DNA from: Linnemannia elongata
Lineage: Eukaryota > Mortierellomycota > Mortierellomycetes > Mortierellales > Mortierellaceae
Direction of reading: 5' to 3'
Length of the DNA: 64,000 bases
NCBI GenBank assembly: GCA_036320915.1
Contig: JAXBDG010000001.1
Location: 248,001-312,000, forward strand
The notes beneath the pieces were generated by a model. It did no database searches. It was not told the DNA's origin and was given only the letters and a program-made list of their open reading frames with translations. Below, in pieces: positions 1 to 9,941 of this stretch (position 1 is its first letter; each line of letters starts with the position of its first letter). Made by a program: the position numbers and the translations under genes.

Positions 1-122
1 AAAAAAAAATAGAATTAACGTGCCGAGAGCCAGTCGCGAAATTGAAAACGCGTGTCAGTGCTGCATTGACGCACTCGCAATTAAGAATTGACCCTTTTGC
101 GCTCAATAATCTAGTCTTGCAT

Positions 123-158
<36 letters not shown>

Positions 159-600
159 GCCGCTGGAAACTCGACAACAGTAACAACGTCATTGCACATC
201 CTTGCGTTGCCTATCTTACACGTATTACAATCTGAAGAAAAAGCGAAAGACAAAAGTGCAATCAACCCTAGTTTAGAACTAAGGTTCCCCCACTTTTCAA
301 AAACGTCTTCATTTTCCCTCATCTTCTGTCAGTCCCAACCACCACCTCCCTTCCACTGCTATCAACTTTACCCTCGCCTTGAGCCTATTTATCGCCGCCG
401 CCGCCCCTACCAGTGTCTGGCGCAACCTCCGCCCGCAAAACCACCTCGCTCTCTTAGGAGTGAAGAATTAAGAGCTCTGTCCGAGTTTTCTACGACGTTT
501 TGTAGGCAACTATTGTGTTCTTGAGGTCATGGTGAGAGCATCGGCAATGGTAGAGGGGGGATGCTTTGAGCGGTACCGTTGAGATTGGTGGATGTTGTTG
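1..600. other. Intergenic, CT-rich, no clear gene
   Basis: This stretch holds a 32-base poly-T tract (126-157) and CT-rich sequence. A 160-codon open frame over 42-524 has low-complexity composition (poly-F, S and P) and no recognisable domain, so it is not called as a gene. Confidence 0.5.
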
Positions 601-603
601 TCA

Positions 604-940
604 TGAAGGACCAGGAGAGCCTGGAAGAGCGCGCCATTGGTAGGGGTTATGTTAGTGGTTGTGGATGTGTATTTTATTCCTGTTGGTGGAATTGAGGTTG
701 TTGCTGTTTTATGTAGATATGATATGTGAGGTTGTTAATGATGTTGAGTTATAGCAGTGTTGCTTAGTAAAAAAAAATAAAAAAATTATGGCGGTATATG
801 TAAAGACGGTCAGGGAGGCGAAGGAGACGAGAGAAATGGAGATAGTAGAACGGGATATCAAAGCGGACATGGTCACAGAACTCCAAGCAGTCCCCGGAAC
901 CACATTGGGCGATCTGCCTTTCTTGCCGAAAAGCATTTCC
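604..940 (+). CDS. Possible small two-exon gene, unidentified
   Basis: Two short coding-looking pieces lie on this strand. The first (ATG at 604, up to a G|GTAGGG donor near 640) reads MKDQESLEERAI. The second is open from about 755 and contains an ATG at 788. It reads as a charged segment including KTVREAKETREMEIVERDI and ends at a TGA at 938-940 after LPFLPKSISL. The acidic/basic composition is unlike the low-complexity surroundings. A shared transcript is only inferred, because I could not fix the acceptor or the phase. It could equally be one small 50-codon gene at 788-940, or chance. No family is recognised. Confidence 0.25.
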
Positions 941-2860
941 TTGTGAAAGGGTAAGGCTCTCTATCGTCCTTTCTTCTCCTTCTCGATCGTTCTTTCTCTC
1001 CTCCCTCTCAGTCTTCCTACCTCTACTCTGCCTCTCCCCCTCTCCCCCCCTCCCTCTCTTCCGCTGTCTGATTCCTTGCTTTTCTCTGTCTTACACGAAT
1101 CTCACCTGAAAAAAAGAGAAAGAGAATATTGTTGTTGTTGTAGGTGACGTATAGGTGTCTACATTTATTCAGTCGCGTACACACGCGAAAACAACTTGGA
1201 CTCATCCGCAACAAAGGCTATCCACGACAAAGTGAGACGAAGGTTTGCTTCTATAGCGACAGACACTATACCCTAATAATGGCTAAGAAATGCTCAGTCA
1301 ACTAGAATCTATATGTAGATAATTATGGGATGAAGTTACCTACCTGATATCAATAATATCGGACCTCAGACTCTCTATCTTCGCTTGAACTTTCCTTGTT
1401 TTGTTCTTTCTTTTTCTTGTTCTTTCTCTACATCTCGGATCAGGGGTGACACAAATCCTTAATTCAATTGAGCCACCATCAATCAGCACCACGATGGTCT
1501 CCCTCTCTCTATACATTTGCCTTTCAAGGTACGAAAGGAACAATATAGAGTTCTTCACCTCTTCTCCTTCTGTCTCATCCATCCCTCGTCATTCCTTTGT
1601 CTCTGTCTCCATCTCTTTCTCTCTGGTCTTTCTTTCAAAAAGCCTTTCGAAGTCATGTTTCGTGAATGTCACGGAACCAGTCCACAAAAACGGGTGCATC
1701 CTCTCTCAAGCGCTCACCTTCTCCTCACATACACCCCACCTTTAGCATCGTCGCTATCCTTCTTCCCCAGGTAGAGCTCAATTGAGGCTGACAACAAATG
1801 TGGGGATGATGAGAGGCGGTGTTTATAACCATGTTCCTAGTTTTAGCCTCTCGGATCCTTACTTACATCACCCTCTCCTTCCCTCTTTGTCATCCGTTCC
1901 TTGCATCTTTACAATCGATGTGTACCCCTCCTTGGTATTGCACTCCCTCTGGTTTCTTCGAGACGAATAATGAAGCGAGTACCATTTTTATTTTTATGTG
2001 TAGGCGTAGCTTGGGGTTCTCCAAGTCAAGGCAGAAAAAAAAAAGAACAAACAAAACAAAGACGAGCGTGGATTGGCGGATAACATATCGAGTTATCATC
2101 ATCATAGTCTTGCATGCGTGCCCCACAAAACAAACAAACAGCGGAAAATATCCGTCCCTTCCCCGCCTTCCTGTTCTTATTTTTGTTTTGTTGAGTGTGG
2201 TTGCTAGTGCTTTCATTCAATAGCCTCTTCATATCTGATTGGCCAAAGAAACCAACAGACAGTTGAACACACAAACACATACGGATCAATTCGAGTTGAA
2301 TCGAATCCCACGCCCCGGGGAACACATCCCAAACGCCCTGACTGAGAATCGAATCATAATCAAAATCAGCATCGTAGCCCAATGGGGAATAGAAGGACAA
2401 GAAGTATCTCTTTTTGGTACAGACACACATACTCACACATACGGCATGTTTACAGAATCAGTACAGAACGAGGGCGTGAAAGGGTCAAAGGAGATCAGCA
2501 ATGGGGTAGAACCTTAATATTTATCTCCCTCGGCTACAGTGAACTTACTTTATTATCTGTCTCTCTTTCTTTCCCTTCTGCGCATCCCCTTTCTATTCCG
2601 CTCTCTCTCTCGCTCATACTGTGGGAGTTGGTTGGGTGTGTTGTATCATGGGTTGTACGAGGGGAATAAACTAAGAAAAAAAAGAAAAGAAAAGAAGGGA
2701 CCCAGTTTGGCGTTATTTGTGTGTTGTGTCACATTAGATAACGATCAAGACTAGCAGCCAACAGCAACGCTCTCCATCCCTTTTGCCTCGCAGAATGGTC
2801 AATCTCGAAACCCTCTGTTCAAAGGAGTAAAGACTCTCTCTCATCCTTCGCCGTCTTTTG
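941..2860. other. Intergenic upstream region, CT-rich
   Basis: No supported gene. The sequence is strongly pyrimidine-rich on the + strand in several blocks (about 960-1060, 1380-1460, 1540-1640, 2530-2620), upstream of the hexosaminidase gene. The open frames here are all low complexity. Confidence 0.5.
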
Positions 2861-2868
2861 TATAAAAG
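2861..2868 (+). promoter_or_regulatory. TATA box of the hexosaminidase gene
   Basis: TATAAAAG lies about 130 bp upstream of the ATG at 2998. It is followed by a CT-rich leader (2900-2990), the usual arrangement at strong fungal promoters. The call rests on the motif and its spacing only. Confidence 0.55.
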
Positions 2869-2997
2869 GGCAAACCAGTTTGCGAGTCCGATTTCAGTTC
2901 ATCTTCATCCTTTCATTTCCCTCTTTCACATCTCCTCTCCCTTCCTTCACCCTTCCTTTTCATATATCCTCTTTCTTTTATTAATATTTCACTCCGC

Positions 2998-5036
2998 ATG
3001 CTTTCATTGTCGCTCTGCTTGGCAGCAGCTGTTGCCCTGACAACTGTCACAGCCCAGGCGCCCTCAGACCAGGCCTTTTCCTCTTCCCTACCCATCCAGA
3101 AGATCCAAGGCATCCCCGCTGTCAATCCCGTCAAGCAGCCCTGGATCTGGCCCCTCCCCCAGAACTGGGAGCGTGGCTCCAACACCGTCAAGGTCTCCAA
3201 GAGCATCCAGTTCGAGGGTAAAGGAGCCCGCCAGCCAATTGTCTCCAAGGCCATCAAGCGTTACCAGGACCTCATGTTCAAGAAGGAGGACTACCCCATG
3301 ATCCCCTATAACTGGTCCACTACAGACAACAAACCCTCCCGTTCGACTTTGAGCACCGTTGTCATCGACATCAAGTCCAATGACGAGCATCTTGACATTG
3401 ATACCGATGAGAGCTATACCTTGACGGTCCCTGTCAATGGTAAGGCTGTCCTCCAGGCCGAAACTGTCTATGGTGCCCTCCATGGTCTTGAGACCCTTTC
3501 GCAGTTGGTTCAGTACTACCCTGAGCGAAAGTCCTACTATGTTCCTAATGCTCCCTGGAAGATCTCGGACTTCCCCAAGTACAAGCACCGCGGTATCTTG
3601 CTCGATACTTCCCGCCACTACTACACCGTCCAGGAAATCGAGAAGTTGATCGACAGTAAGTTACCATCGCTCCCTTCTGTTGTTGTTTTTTTGCTGCCTG
3701 TGCGACTTTTCTCGTACTTTTCAACTCCTCAGTTTAGTAGCATTCTCCACGACTGGCAACAAAGATCAAACTTTGATTGTGTAACTCGCCGTTCTAATGT
3801 ACCCTTCCTACTCTTCTTCTCTACTCATTCCTTTCCTAATAGCCCTGTCTTGGAACAAACTGAACGTCTTCCACTGGCACATGCTCGACTCGACTTCGTT
3901 CCCTTACGTCTCCAAGAAGTACCCTGAGCTTGCAGCCCATGGTGCCTATACCCCTCGCCACGTCTACACCGCCAAGGACATCAAGCACATTGTCCAGTTT
4001 GCCAAGGAGCGCGGTGTCCGCGTCATTCCCGAGATGGAGGCCCCCGGTCACTCTACCGCCTGGGGATATGGTAACTTTCTTATATTTATCTTTATTCCAA
4101 TACCATACCGGTTGTACGTTTGCGAAAAAATAATTCCAACCTAAATATTTATTTCTCGTCCTCCTCTGCCGTGTAGGTATCCCTGAGATTGCTTCGTGCC
4201 TCAACGCCCAGCCTTACTTTGGGTACACAGTCCAACCTCCAGCAGGTCAGCTCAACATTGCCCACCCCAAGACCAAGGAAGTTGTCTACGGCCTGATTGA
4301 CGAATGGGCTGAACTCTTCCCCGACTCGTTTTTCCATGCTGCTGGAGACGAAGTCGTCATGAAGTGCTGGGAAAACGACACTTATATCACCAACCACCTC
4401 AAAAACACCAACCAGACCCTAATGCAGCTCTTTGAAAATTTTGTTCTCGACATGGAGGATCACGTCCGCCAAAAGAACAAGACCGTCATGGTCTGGCAGG
4501 AGATGTTGCTCGAGTACCACTTCAACCTGCCCAAGGATACCGTCATCCAGGTTTGGATTGGTTCTGAAGGTGTTAAGGAGGTCACCTCCAAGGGATACAA
4601 GACCATTGTCTCTGCTCAGAACTTTTGGTACCTCGATTTAGGCTTTGGTCGCCCACGCTCGAACCCTTACCCCGAGGTCCAGGGCGCAGGATTCAACCAC
4701 TGGAACCGTGTCTACTCGTACGACATGCGCGCCAACCTGACTAAGGCCGAGGCTGATCTCATTCTCGGTGCTGAGGCTACCATGTGGGGCGAACTTGCGG
4801 ATCCCAACAATGTCGAAGACCGCCTTTGGCCCCGTGCTGCTGCCTTTGCGGAGCGTCTTTGGTCTGGATATGAGACCCCCAAGGGCGAGGCTTTGATTAG
4901 TGCCGATGCCATCTTGCGTCTTTTGCCTTGGCGCGAGCAGTTAGTTCTTCGCGGTGTTCGCGCCGGACCCTTGAACCAGGGCTTCTGTACTCGCAACCCT
5001 CTCGACTGCTTCCAGCCTCCTAACCCTGCCAAGTAG
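2998..5036 (+). CDS. Secreted beta-N-acetylhexosaminidase (GH20)
   Basis: Three exons: 2998-3655, 3843-4070 and 4177-5036, with GT-AG introns of 187 and 106 bp. They total 1746 nt, or 581 residues, the usual fungal GH20 length. The enzyme removes terminal beta-linked GlcNAc/GalNAc from chitin oligomers and glycans. A signal peptide (MLSLSLCLAAAVALTTVTA) marks it for secretion. Next come a GH20b-type N-terminal domain (about 40-170) and the catalytic barrel, opening with HRGILLDTSRHY. The barrel also contains LNVFHWHMLDSTSFP, VIPEMEAPGHSTAWGYG, the acid/base motif HAAGDE (about 348-353, catalytic Asp-Glu present) and, near the end, LGAEATMWGE. The family's usual HxGGDE has one Gly replaced by Ala here. 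Several N-glycosylation sequons (NDT, NQT, NKT, NLT) fit an extracellular enzyme. A TATA box lies at 2861 and AATAAA at 5152. Confidence 0.96.
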
Positions 5037-5145
5037 AACATTTCTCCAACTCCAACTTTGACCATCCCATAAGCATCATCCGCTATTGTATACACCGCTC
5101 TGTACCTATTTCTATATATTTAATTCCCCCTATGCATCCAAGAAG

Positions 5146-5812
5146 AAGCAAAATAAAGTGTCCGCCCTTGAGTTATCTCTCTGTCCGTCCATATATCCCA
5201 TTCTCCCTCGTCTTTTTTTCGCTAACCACCACCACTACCACCACCCAATCTCACTCAAGAGGGGCGCATAAGCGCACAATAAAGGGTGGGAGATGCAAAG
5301 TATGGATCTATCTCCTGTCTTCTTTTTTCAATATCCTTACCACTGTTCACCCTAGATAGACACAACGATGTCCCTTCTCCCTTCTCCCTTCTCTCACATC
5401 TTTTTTGACCAGAAGGTATGTCCCCTCTTTGTCCCTGACTTTCTTGAATGACGTTCATGATGATCCCAGTCACTTTGGTTTCCCACTCCCTTTTTATCGC
5501 CGATGATGGTTCTGGTAAAGTTCTCCTCTTAAAGAATCTTTTGCGATTGTAAGTGCATCGTTGGTGGCAGAGGAAGAAAAATTAAGACTATTCAGCCCCC
5601 ATACATATAAAGTCGCATTTGTTCACCTTCTCCCACACGCGCATACACACACTCACTCACACACATGTGCACCTATTCACTCATATTCATAACACTCCTT
5701 CTGTCCCTTCTACGAAACCAAATCAAGATAAAAGTCTATACTCATCACTACACAACCGCAGACTCTGGCAATGTCACCTCAACACCTGATCAACAACGCT
5801 GGGGACTTTCTC
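5146..5812 (+). repeat. Dispersed repeat, copy 1 (inverted copy at 31742-32446)
   Basis: By eye this segment aligns along its whole length with the reverse complement of 31742-32446. Shared blocks include GCGCATAAGCGCAC (near 5265), TATCTCCTGTCT, GACTTTCTTGAATGACGTT, a long block around AAAGAATCTTTTGCGATTG (near 5531), a CA-rich tract with CACACGCGCATACACACACT, and ATCAACAACGCTG near the right end. The match begins in the 3' untranslated region of the hexosaminidase gene and stops around 5812. No terminal inverted repeats or target duplications were found. It may be a non-autonomous mobile element or an ancient segmental duplication. Confidence 0.8.
5152..5157 (+). terminator. Polyadenylation signal, hexosaminidase gene
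   Basis: AATAAA lies 116 bp after the stop codon at 5034-5036, a normal distance. It also falls at the left edge of the dispersed repeat, so the repeat may supply or overlap the gene's 3' end. Confidence 0.45.
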
Positions 5813-6116
5813 TATTCCAGAGATGAAATCACTTCCTAAGGCGATGCTGCAGTGCGTGGTCGCCAGAAAATGCTGCAGGCCGTAGCATTTTACGTTGAGA
5901 CAGTTGCAGTTACAGTCAAGAACATAACCAGCCTCTATTAAGAAGGTCCTCAAAAAAATGCCTCTATTCATACATCGTAGATAGTCGCCGGTAGACAAAG
6001 TGCGGCAGGAGGCACTTCTTGATAATGGAAAGGGTATGGATGAAACATTGGGACTTCTCACTGCTGTAGCTTTGGAGGAGCCCTTTTTATTTTTCCTTTG
6101 GCAAAATGCTACTTGA
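5771..6116 (+). pseudogene. Decayed coding remnant
   Basis: Two coding-looking pieces sit in different frames. From the ATG at 5771 the frame reads MSPQHLINNAGDFLYS and stops at 5837. After that stop it continues for 33 codons, including RGRQKMLQAVAFYVETVAV, to a second stop at 5939. A third piece (5991-6116, shifted frame) includes VDKVRQEALLDNGKGMDETL and GLLTAVALEEPF. Balanced hydrophobic/charged composition, unlike the surroundings, suggests former coding sequence broken by two stops and a frameshift. The first 42 bases belong to the dispersed repeat. The opposite strand is also open here (5774-6226, 150 codons), so strand choice is a judgement. Confidence 0.35.
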
Positions 6117-6640
6117 AAAAAAATATTCTTTGTGCTGAAATAGTAGCGCCCGTTTTTGGGGAGGAGGGGGGAAGCGACTAATTGGACCCCCTTGCCAGGT
6201 ATTTGTGGAAATAGCCAACCGCGCATGCGAATGAGTGTTGTGTGTGTGCCCGTGCGTCCGTGTAACGTATGCGTGGCGTGAGTTGGTGGCCAGTCTACCG
6301 CATCTTACCTGCCCAGCAGATGATTAAAACCTTTTCTTCTTCGCTGGACGGTGGCAAAATGATCTTGTTGTTGTTTGGGGAAGGTGTAACTGTTTTATTA
6401 GATGAGAAATTATGTAGAACCCCCACCCCGCGAGAGATAGACAAAGAGCGTATGGTATGTGTATAAATTAGTGTGTGTTGTATGTGTGAGTGTAGAGCGA
6501 GAAAGATATTAACTTGACAAAATACAAATTAGCAATTGGCTGATTGGGAAAGAGCGGCATTGCAACATCCGCATCGCCATCTTCTATGACGCCCTTACAG
6601 TTCCTACGACCTAGCTCCTTTTAATGACCGCCACCAACAC
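6117..6640. other. Intergenic
   Basis: No supported gene. This is the 3' flank of the repeat-protein gene on the minus strand. A 65-codon + frame at 6269-6466 has no recognisable features. Confidence 0.45.
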
Positions 6641-6641
6641 C

Positions 6642-7544
6642 TCAAGCGGCATTGGGTTTTCCGGAAGCGGCTTTTCCAGCGGCAGCGGCATTTCCGTCGG
6701 CCTTGAGATTTGCGGTATCGACCTTTCCAGCGGCAGCGGCATCTCCGTCGGCCTTGATATCTGCAGCATCAACCTTTCCAGCGGCAGCGGCATTTCCGTC
6801 GGCTTTGAGATTTGCAGCATCAACCTTTCCAGCGGCAGCGGCATTTCCATCGGCTCTGAGGTTTGCGGCGTCAGCACTTCCGGTGGCAGCGGCATTTCCA
6901 TCGGCTTTGAGATTTGCGGCATCGGCACTTCCAGCGGCAGCGGCATTTCCATCGGCTTTGAGATTTGTGGCATCGACCTTTCCAGCGGCAGCGGCATTTC
7001 CGTCGGCTTTGAGATTTGTGGCATCGGCACTTCCAGCGGCAGCGGCATTTCCATCGGCTTTGAGATTTGCGGCATCGACACTTCCAGCGGCAGCGGCATT
7101 TCCATCAGCTTTGAGATTTGTGGCATCGGCACTTCCGGTGGCAGCGGCATTTCCATCGGCTTTGAGATTTGCGGCATCGACCTTTCCAGCGGCAGCGGCA
7201 TTTCCGTCGGCTTTGAGATTTGCGGCATCGGCACTTCCAGTGGCAGCGGCATTTCCATCGGCTTTGAGGTTTGCGGCGTCAGCACTTCCGGTGGCAGCGG
7301 CATTTCCATCGGCTTTGAGGTTTGCGGCATCAGCACTTCCAGCGGCTTTGACACCTCCAGCAGCATTTAGAAGTCCAGTAGCAGCACTACCAATCTTTTC
7401 AATACTAATGCCTTGAGGGAAAGGCAAAGGGGCAGCTTGAACGACGACGCTACCGAGATCGGGGGTGATGACAGACGTAGCGAGGAGGGCCATAAGGACG
7501 GCCACGGACAGGGTTGTGAAGGTCTGTGCGGATGTGTGCTTCAT
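6642..7544 (-). CDS. Secreted Ala-rich protein of thirteen 17-residue repeats
   Basis: Single exon, 300 residues, ATG at 7544. An N-terminal hydrophobic segment (about 10-38, with LSVAVLMALLATSVI and then VVVQAAP) looks like a signal peptide. After a linker with PLPFPQGISIEKIGS come thirteen near-perfect 17-residue (51-bp) units of the form GSADAANLKADGNAAAA, then GKAASGKPNAA at the C-terminus. Variation is confined to a few positions: GSA/GKV/GSV after the glycine, A/T in DAAN, and A/T at the unit end. There are no cysteines or aromatics in the array and no KR/RR sites between units, so Kex2-style processing is not suggested. Function is unknown. A helical surface, matrix or stress protein is possible but is only a guess. 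A TAATAAATACC sequence about 110 bp upstream may act as TATA. Confidence 0.85.
   Translation of the reverse strand: MKHTSAQTFTTLSVAVLMALLATSVITPDLGSVVVQAAPLPFPQGISIEKIGSAATGLLNAAGGVKAAGSADAANLKADGNAAATGSADAANLKADGNAAATGSADAANLKADGNAAAAGKVDAANLKADGNAAATGSADATNLKADGNAAAAGSVDAANLKADGNAAAAGSADATNLKADGNAAAAGKVDATNLKADGNAAAAGSADAANLKADGNAAATGSADAANLRADGNAAAAGKVDAANLKADGNAAAAGKVDAADIKADGDAAAAGKVDTANLKADGNAAAAGKAASGKPNAA
6672..7343 (-). repeat. 51-bp coding tandem repeat array
   Basis: About thirteen in-frame 51-bp units encode the 17-residue repeats of the secreted protein. Because the unit is a multiple of three and lacks stops, long open frames also appear on the other strand over the same stretch. 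Unit-to-unit differences are mostly single bases, which suggests recent homogenisation. Confidence 0.85.
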
Positions 7545-7559
7545 TGTAGTTTTTGTGTT

Positions 7560-9940
7560 TTTTTTGAGTGTTTTTTTTTTTGTGGGTGAGAGAAGAGAGG
7601 TGTGTTGTTGATGCTATTGATAATCAGAAAAACGGACACGGGAAGGGAGGTATTTATTACCTTTCTGCGCGGTGAAAAAGAGCACAGGTTTCAACTGACA
7701 TAGAACGGCACAAAACCATTCAACAACAGCTTGAGGTACCCGTTTAGTAATTTGATGAGAAAGACGCGAGAGGTGTAAAAAAAAAAACAAGGAGAAGTAG
7801 GAGATGGACTGGGTATTAGGAAAGAAAACGGTGCCCTTTTTTGTCCCCCCCTTCTTTCAAGAGCCACATACCTCTCTAGCAATATCTCCTCTCCTTCCTT
7901 CTTTCTCTCCCTTCTCTTTTACCCTCGTTTTCCTCCTCTCCTACATTCATCAAAACAAGGGTGATCCCAGGAGCTCTAAAGAAGAATTTAGAGATGCGTT
8001 TTTAAGCTTGTCATTCTAGCGTTTTTTGCACATGTGTCCACTACCTTAAACCTATCTAGCGCCCTCTTTCTTTTGTTAGGTTCCTTTGCTCTGATTAGTC
8101 TTTTTTAATAAGGGTGACGTGTTGACCTGGGTCCATCTTTCTCTGCCGCTATCTCTTTGAGATTTTAGTTTTTCTTCGTCGTTGTCGCAATGTCTAAAGG
8201 ATGATGGATAGGGTCAACCTATCACCTCCATCCTTGAACAATCTCCCCCGCCCCCCTTCCCTTTCATTTCGTTTTTGAGCCTTCTGTTTGCACGAATGAT
8301 ATCCCTCATGATGAAAAGAGAAAACATGCATTGATCATTGGGGGAAAGAGGGTGTTGTGTGAAAAATCGGCTACAACAGTCCATCTTCTAGAAAACCACA
8401 GGGAGACGGACTACATCTTTGTTGCAGAGAAGAGGAATCCTTGGGCCCCCCCCCCTTTCTTTTTTTGGTTTCTTTCCCTTTTCCTCCACCTCCGCCCTCA
8501 GATTGAACCAGTACTAAAAAAAAATAATATACAAACAACATCTAACGACACACAAACAAACATAAACGAGGGAACACACAAAAACAAACATAAACAAGGG
8601 AACACACCAAAAATAAATAAAAAAATATGGAGGCAAGGAAGGAGAGGGGTGTCTCCTGACCTGGCCCCCACCCTCCCCTCCCCTCCCTCCCCTTCGAAAG
8701 ATACATCGTTTCTCACCCTTGCCTTTGATGTGGTTATTTTTTTTTTCTGATCCGTTCGTCCCTCTCCTTCCTATTGCCATTTGCCTTTCACCATTGCCCT
8801 CCTGCCCCCTCTTCCCTCCTTTTTATCGTTATTTTGCTTTTTTTTTTTTTTTTGAGTTTTTCGGTTTTTTTTACGTTTTGCTTTTTTTTTGCGTTTCTCT
8901 GGTTTGTTTGTATTTCTCTAGTTTGTTTGCGTTTCTCTAGTTGTTTTTTTTTCACGACCTGATAAGAGTGCTGCACGTCAATGTTAATCTCACATGACGT
9001 TGTAGAGGGGAGCAGGAGTGAGAGTGGGTCGAAGTGGAGGTGGAAGAAAATAGGACTTGAGAGGTGGAGATGTGAATGGTGGAGGAGAGGAATTGATACT
9101 AAGTACTAGCTCAGAAAAGCATTTCTTTCCCCCCTTTCACTGAACCTTTTCCCTCTTCTCCCTCCACCTCAGGCGAGGAAACGAGGGCGGGAGAAAATGC
9201 AGATGGTTGGAGGTATGAGTCTTGATGGAAGGGGTGGGGGGGGGAAATCCAAGTAAAGACGACGATGGGAGAAAAGAACCAAAGATGTCCATCTTCTCTT
9301 TCTCATCCCTCCCTCCTGCTCGAACAAATAAAGTCAAAGAGCATATCTTTCTCTCTCTATCTCTATCTCTCAAACACACACGCACGCACTCACACAGACA
9401 CCATTGTCAACATTGAAACACAAAAGAGCATTTGCTGATTACCATAAGCAAAAAAACCCCCAGCGAGCATCAACCCTGTGGGCGAAGCCAATTGATTACC
9501 TACTCTATTTCCATGTTCTGTTATCGCTCTCATGTCGATCGATCAATTGCAGCTCGCCCGAAAGAGAAAAAAAAACGACATCTGCATCACATATTAGCCA
9601 ATCATGAAAATAGAGTCTTGAAGAACGTTCGATAAGTACGAGCGCGGACAGGGTGTCCTTCAGTGTCACATCAACCTATGATCCTCCTCATCGTAGCATA
9701 AGAGTCAATGGTATTCAAATATATTTTTTATTCATACAAAAGAAAAAAAAAAGAAACGAGCACTCAAGCCCAACACTTCTCCCGATTTTTAGACAATGAT
9801 GACCACACAACTCTACAATGATGATAATAACAACTACAATGAAGCAAATGTAAAAAGAAAAAACAAACAAAAACAGAAACAAAACGAAGCAATAAAAACA
9901 AAGACGTGGTATTATAATATCCTGCTCCATCTTGGTCACA
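7560..9940. other. Intergenic, low complexity
   Basis: No supported gene in about 2.4 kb. Contains poly-T and poly-A runs (for example 8837-8853), CT-rich tracts and short open frames of biased composition. The left part is the upstream region of the repeat-protein gene; the right part is the 3' flank of the Rua1-type gene. Confidence 0.5.
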
Positions 9941-9941
9941 A

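Noticed and set aside
5508..5555. P-loop-like peptide (DDGSGKVLLLKNLLRL; DAGSGRVLLLKNLLRL in copy 2)
   Set aside because: The Walker A Lys is followed by Val and is Arg in copy 2, a stop follows at once, and DNA identity continues past the stop. The match is therefore DNA-level, not selected protein.
6650..7370. CRISPR-like regular array
   Set aside because: The periodicity is 51 bp with no unique spacers, all in one reading frame; it is a coding minisatellite in a eukaryote.
6624..7416. Long + strand frames over the repeat array (248 and 254 codons)
   Set aside because: They are by-products of a 51-bp repeat without stops. The minus frame has the ATG, signal peptide and clean repeat unit.
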